The position numbers and the translations under genes were made by a program. Positions 40,678 to 43,016 of a DNA stretch of 43,016 bases are shown here, piece after piece. The notes under the pieces were generated by a model that was given only the letters and a program-made list of their open reading frames with translations, was not told the DNA's origin and did not search any database. The stretch comes from Symploca sp. SIO2C1 (GTDB lineage: Bacteria > Cyanobacteriota > Cyanobacteriia > Cyanobacteriales > Coleofasciculaceae): NCBI GenBank assembly GCA_010692635.1, contig JAAHGL010000048.1, positions 1 to 43,016 on the forward strand, given 5' to 3'. Every line of letters begins with the position of its first letter. Position 1 is the stretch's first letter.

Positions 40678-43014
40678 TTAGATTTTCCCAGTAATGATGA
40701 ACGCTGCCCAGTAGTAAGGATGCTCGTAGCGCTTCTTGTTTGGTTCTAGCTTAGCAAGTTTGCGCAGCTCATGCTTGATGAATGGTCTAATGCTTTCTTT
40801 CTCAGGGGGTAGTTGTTTAAGGAAGGCTTGATACCATTCGCTAAGTTTCTTCACAGTCCGATTTTTCAACCAATCCGTTGCTTCTGCCAAAGCTTGCACC
40901 TCCGATTTGCCTGCTTGCCAGCGGCGGTAAAATTCTATCATTACTAGGGCAGTAGCAGCAGATTTTACTGTCCAAAGGGTACTTACTACTTGGCTGACTT
41001 CTCGGCTCAAAAAGCCACTGACTAAACCGACATATTCCGTAGTAATGGTTTGGTTGCCAGTAATCGCTGTCTCGCAAGCGGAAAGGCTTACTAGTTGATA
41101 GGTAGCAAGATTTTTTTTGTAGATTTCTCTTAGGGTTAGTTCCTCATCTACTAAAGCTAGTTCTGAATTTAGGGGTTCAGCAAAGTTGTAACTTCCATGT
41201 CCGGCAAAATGAAAGATTTGGTGCTTATTAGATCTCTTGTAAAAGTTAGAATTACCCCCCTTAGTCCCCCCTTGGTAAAGGGGGGAAACAACTCCCTCCC
41301 CTTGATAAGGGGAGGGTTGGGGTGGGGTCAGAAATATTTTGGCAAGAGGTCTATTTTCCAAGGCTGCTTCCACCCGCTCCTTTGTCGCTTCCCCTTCCTG
41401 GATACGTTCGGGAGCCTCAAATAACTGAGTGATAGCTTCCGCTTCAAAGGCAACAAAACTCAGAGGTGGTAAATTTTTGCTGGTGGGTACTTCTACACTC
41501 AGCAATTGTTGGGATGCAGGCTCCTCATCAACTGTTGGCTTGAGGCTAAATTGAGCGCTGGGTAGATAGGAGATGGTGAAATTTTGCCCGTTTTCATCTC
41601 TATTGAAAAGAGCATGAAGAGGAAATCGGTGTAAGTCGCGGTGAGGTATGAGGATAAGATTTTGTATGCAGATTGGGGAAGTTTGGAGGATATTGACAAT
41701 GGCAGGGATATCCAGAATCTTAGCTAGCCGCTTTAGCATTTTGCACAAATTATCCCACCAATGGTTATCTTCTGGCTTATTCTTCTTTTGGCGATACTGG
41801 CGATAGTCTTGATTCCATTCTTTCACCCAAGTTTCAAAATCACGCAAGCGTTGTATTTGGGGCAGAAACTGGTTTTTTTCAGTTAACTTAGTTTGCCCCA
41901 AGACAATGGGTAAAGGATAGTCGTGTTTCAGAATAAAGGTGTGGAGTGCCGCTGGGCTGATATGCCAGTAAACTATGGCTGTGGTGGGATTGAGTAATTG
42001 TTTAATCTGTTCCCAGGTGGGAGAGGAAAATTCATTGTTCCTCCCTGCTAAGAGCAAAGATAAGCAGGCATTTTTCCCAGCTTCTGCCAATTCTAAGGCT
42101 TGTACCGCATCACCTGATTGTACTGCTAAGTCAACGGTTAACTGCTGAAAGGGAGCAAATTTCAAGGCTAACTGTTTTTTCTTAGCAGGACTTTTGGTAT
42201 TTTTGAGTAAGTTATGCAATACATCTGTACCCCGCCGCTGGAATTCCTGTGCTTGATCAATTGCTTCTAAAGCTAACAGGGTACGAATCAAATCTTGCAA
42301 TACTTCTTTATCTAGTGCTGACCCTCGGTTGAGCCAAGCTGAATTGTTGTTAGGGTTGTTTTCTATTGTTTTGTTGCAAGAGACAATAGCTTCTTCATAT
42401 TGTTCTAGATGGAACAACACTACCCCTCGCTTGCCCCAAACTAAATTGTTGTTAGGGTTGATTTCTATTGCTTTGTCGTAAGAGACAAGTGCTTCTTCAT
42501 ATTGTTTTAAGTTGAACAATACTAACCCTCGGTCACCCCAAGCTAAATTGTTGTTAGGGTTGATTTCTATTGCTTTGTCCAAAAATACGAGTGCCTCAGA
42601 AAATCGCCCTAAGTGATTTAGCACTACACCCTTGTTATGCCAATATAGATGTTCATTCGGTTTCAATTCGATCGCTTTTTCACAGGAAACGATCCCTTCC
42701 TCATATTGCCCTAAGCTATTCAGCGCTAATCCCCGACTGTACCAAACTTCATGCCAATCAGGTTTAATTTGTATTGCCTGGTCGTAAGATTCTATAGCCT
42801 CTTCATATCGCCCTAAGTGAGCCAGCGCCCAACCATGATCGTACCAAGCATAGTGATTATCACTCCTAATTTCTAAGGCTTTATCGAAAGATATGATAGC
42901 TTTTGAAAATCTTCTCAACCGATATAGTAGTACCCAGCCTCTGCTTTGCCAAGCTTCATGCCAATCAGGTTTAATTTGTATAGCTTGGTCTAAAGAGGCT
43001 ATAGCCTCTTTAGA
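40678..43014 (-). CDS. TPR-CHAT protease, 5' end outside the window
   Basis: Partial at the right edge: the frame stays open to 43014, so the visible 778 residues are the C-terminal portion. The first 235 or so are TPR units of about 34 residues (AIESYDQAIQIKPDWHEVWY type). A helical spacer follows, then a CHAT caspase-like domain with catalytic His in HFAGHGSYN and Cys in SLSACETA. CHAT proteases cut partner proteins when the TPR part senses a signal. About 25 residues just before the His strand (PPQPSPYQGEGV, then LYQGGTKGGN) are a translated dispersed repeat. It is the first visible gene of the DUF4325-PIN operon. Confidence 0.93.
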   Translation of the reverse strand, partial: SKEAIASLDQAIQIKPDWHEAWQSRGWVLLYRLRRFSKAIISFDKALEIRSDNHYAWYDHGWALAHLGRYEEAIESYDQAIQIKPDWHEVWYSRGLALNSLGQYEEGIVSCEKAIELKPNEHLYWHNKGVVLNHLGRFSEALVFLDKAIEINPNNNLAWGDRGLVLFNLKQYEEALVSYDKAIEINPNNNLVWGKRGVVLFHLEQYEEAIVSCNKTIENNPNNNSAWLNRGSALDKEVLQDLIRTLLALEAIDQAQEFQRRGTDVLHNLLKNTKSPAKKKQLALKFAPFQQLTVDLAVQSGDAVQALELAEAGKNACLSLLLAGRNNEFSSPTWEQIKQLLNPTTAIVYWHISPAALHTFILKHDYPLPIVLGQTKLTEKNQFLPQIQRLRDFETWVKEWNQDYRQYRQKKNKPEDNHWWDNLCKMLKRLAKILDIPAIVNILQTSPICIQNLILIPHRDLHRFPLHALFNRDENGQNFTISYLPSAQFSLKPTVDEEPASQQLLSVEVPTSKNLPPLSFVAFEAEAITQLFEAPERIQEGEATKERVEAALENRPLAKIFLTPPQPSPYQGEGVVSPLYQGGTKGGNSNFYKRSNKHQIFHFAGHGSYNFAEPLNSELALVDEELTLREIYKKNLATYQLVSLSACETAITGNQTITTEYVGLVSGFLSREVSQVVSTLWTVKSAATALVMIEFYRRWQAGKSEVQALAEATDWLKNRTVKKLSEWYQAFLKQLPPEKESIRPFIKHELRKLAKLEPNKKRYEHPYYWAAFIITGKI
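41246..41334. repeat. CCCCCTTAGT / GGGGAGGG repeat inside the CHAT gene
   Basis: C- and G-runs (CCCCCCTTAGTCCCCCCTTG, then GGGGGG, CTCCCTCCCCTTG, AAGGGGAGGG) form strong stems. The frame stays open through it. Related repeats lie at 6478-6604. Loose flanking similarity, AGATTTGG near 41214 and ATATTTTGG near 41334, may be an imperfect target duplication. Confidence 0.7.
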
Positions 43015-43016
43015 CA

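Overview
This 43-kb window is chromosomal DNA from a cyanobacterium, most likely a filamentous one with a repeat-rich genome. The evidence is HIP1 palindromes (GCGATCGC), NarM, an AcnB-type aconitase, DUF4278 proteins, a kinase-FGE fusion, a PEP-CTERM protein, a CHAT-TPR protein, pentapeptide-repeat proteins and many heptanucleotide tandem repeats (STRRs). The genus cannot be fixed from the sequence alone. No rRNA, tRNA or CRISPR array was seen.

Layout. 1-425: remnant of a TnpB element with its right-end hairpin. 600-7211 (minus strand): a redox cluster running globin, small ORF, penta-c-heme cytochrome, hexa-c-heme cytochrome, Tll0287-like mono-heme lipoprotein, four-helix di-heme b protein, membrane thioredoxin and ResB/Ccs1-like cytochrome assembly factor. 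7581-9436: two paralogous pentapeptide-repeat proteins. 9599-14357: receiver-only response regulator, Uma2 nuclease, amino-acid racemase, repeat block and S8 peptidase. 14650-17898: a short archaeal/eukaryotic-type prolyl-tRNA synthetase, rpe and dtd. 17946-20446: truncated TnpB left end, HNH plus small acidic partner, solo HTH fragment and two DUF4278 genes. 20508-22708: ParA-like ATPase overlapping an AlbA_2/ATP-binding protein. 23216-28132: Ser/Thr kinase-FGE fusion and acnB. 28728-32340: MscS channel, narM, PsiE-like protein and a DHFR-family reductase. 32923-39079: ABC permease and its probable ATPase, separated by a secreted PEP-CTERM metzincin and a small secreted partner. 39322-43014: an operon of TPR-CHAT protease (running off the window), STAS-like DUF4325 protein and PIN nuclease.

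Three things stand out. First, the 600-7211 cluster encodes 12 c-type heme sites, a predicted b-type di-heme membrane protein, a globin, and cytochrome-assembly genes. It reads as a membrane-to-periplasm electron route, possibly for nitrogen oxides or external acceptors. Second, the CHAT/DUF4325/PIN operon looks like a protease-nuclease stress or defence module. Third, small non-autonomous elements have moved through the window. One family has ends GGGTGAACGAAA and perfect 9-bp target duplications at three loci, and one copy lies in frame inside the ResB gene, adding 37 codons. A second family has ends AGGGTTTGCTGAA and 4-bp duplications. The target duplications can be read directly from the sequence. 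The functions of the clusters are inference.
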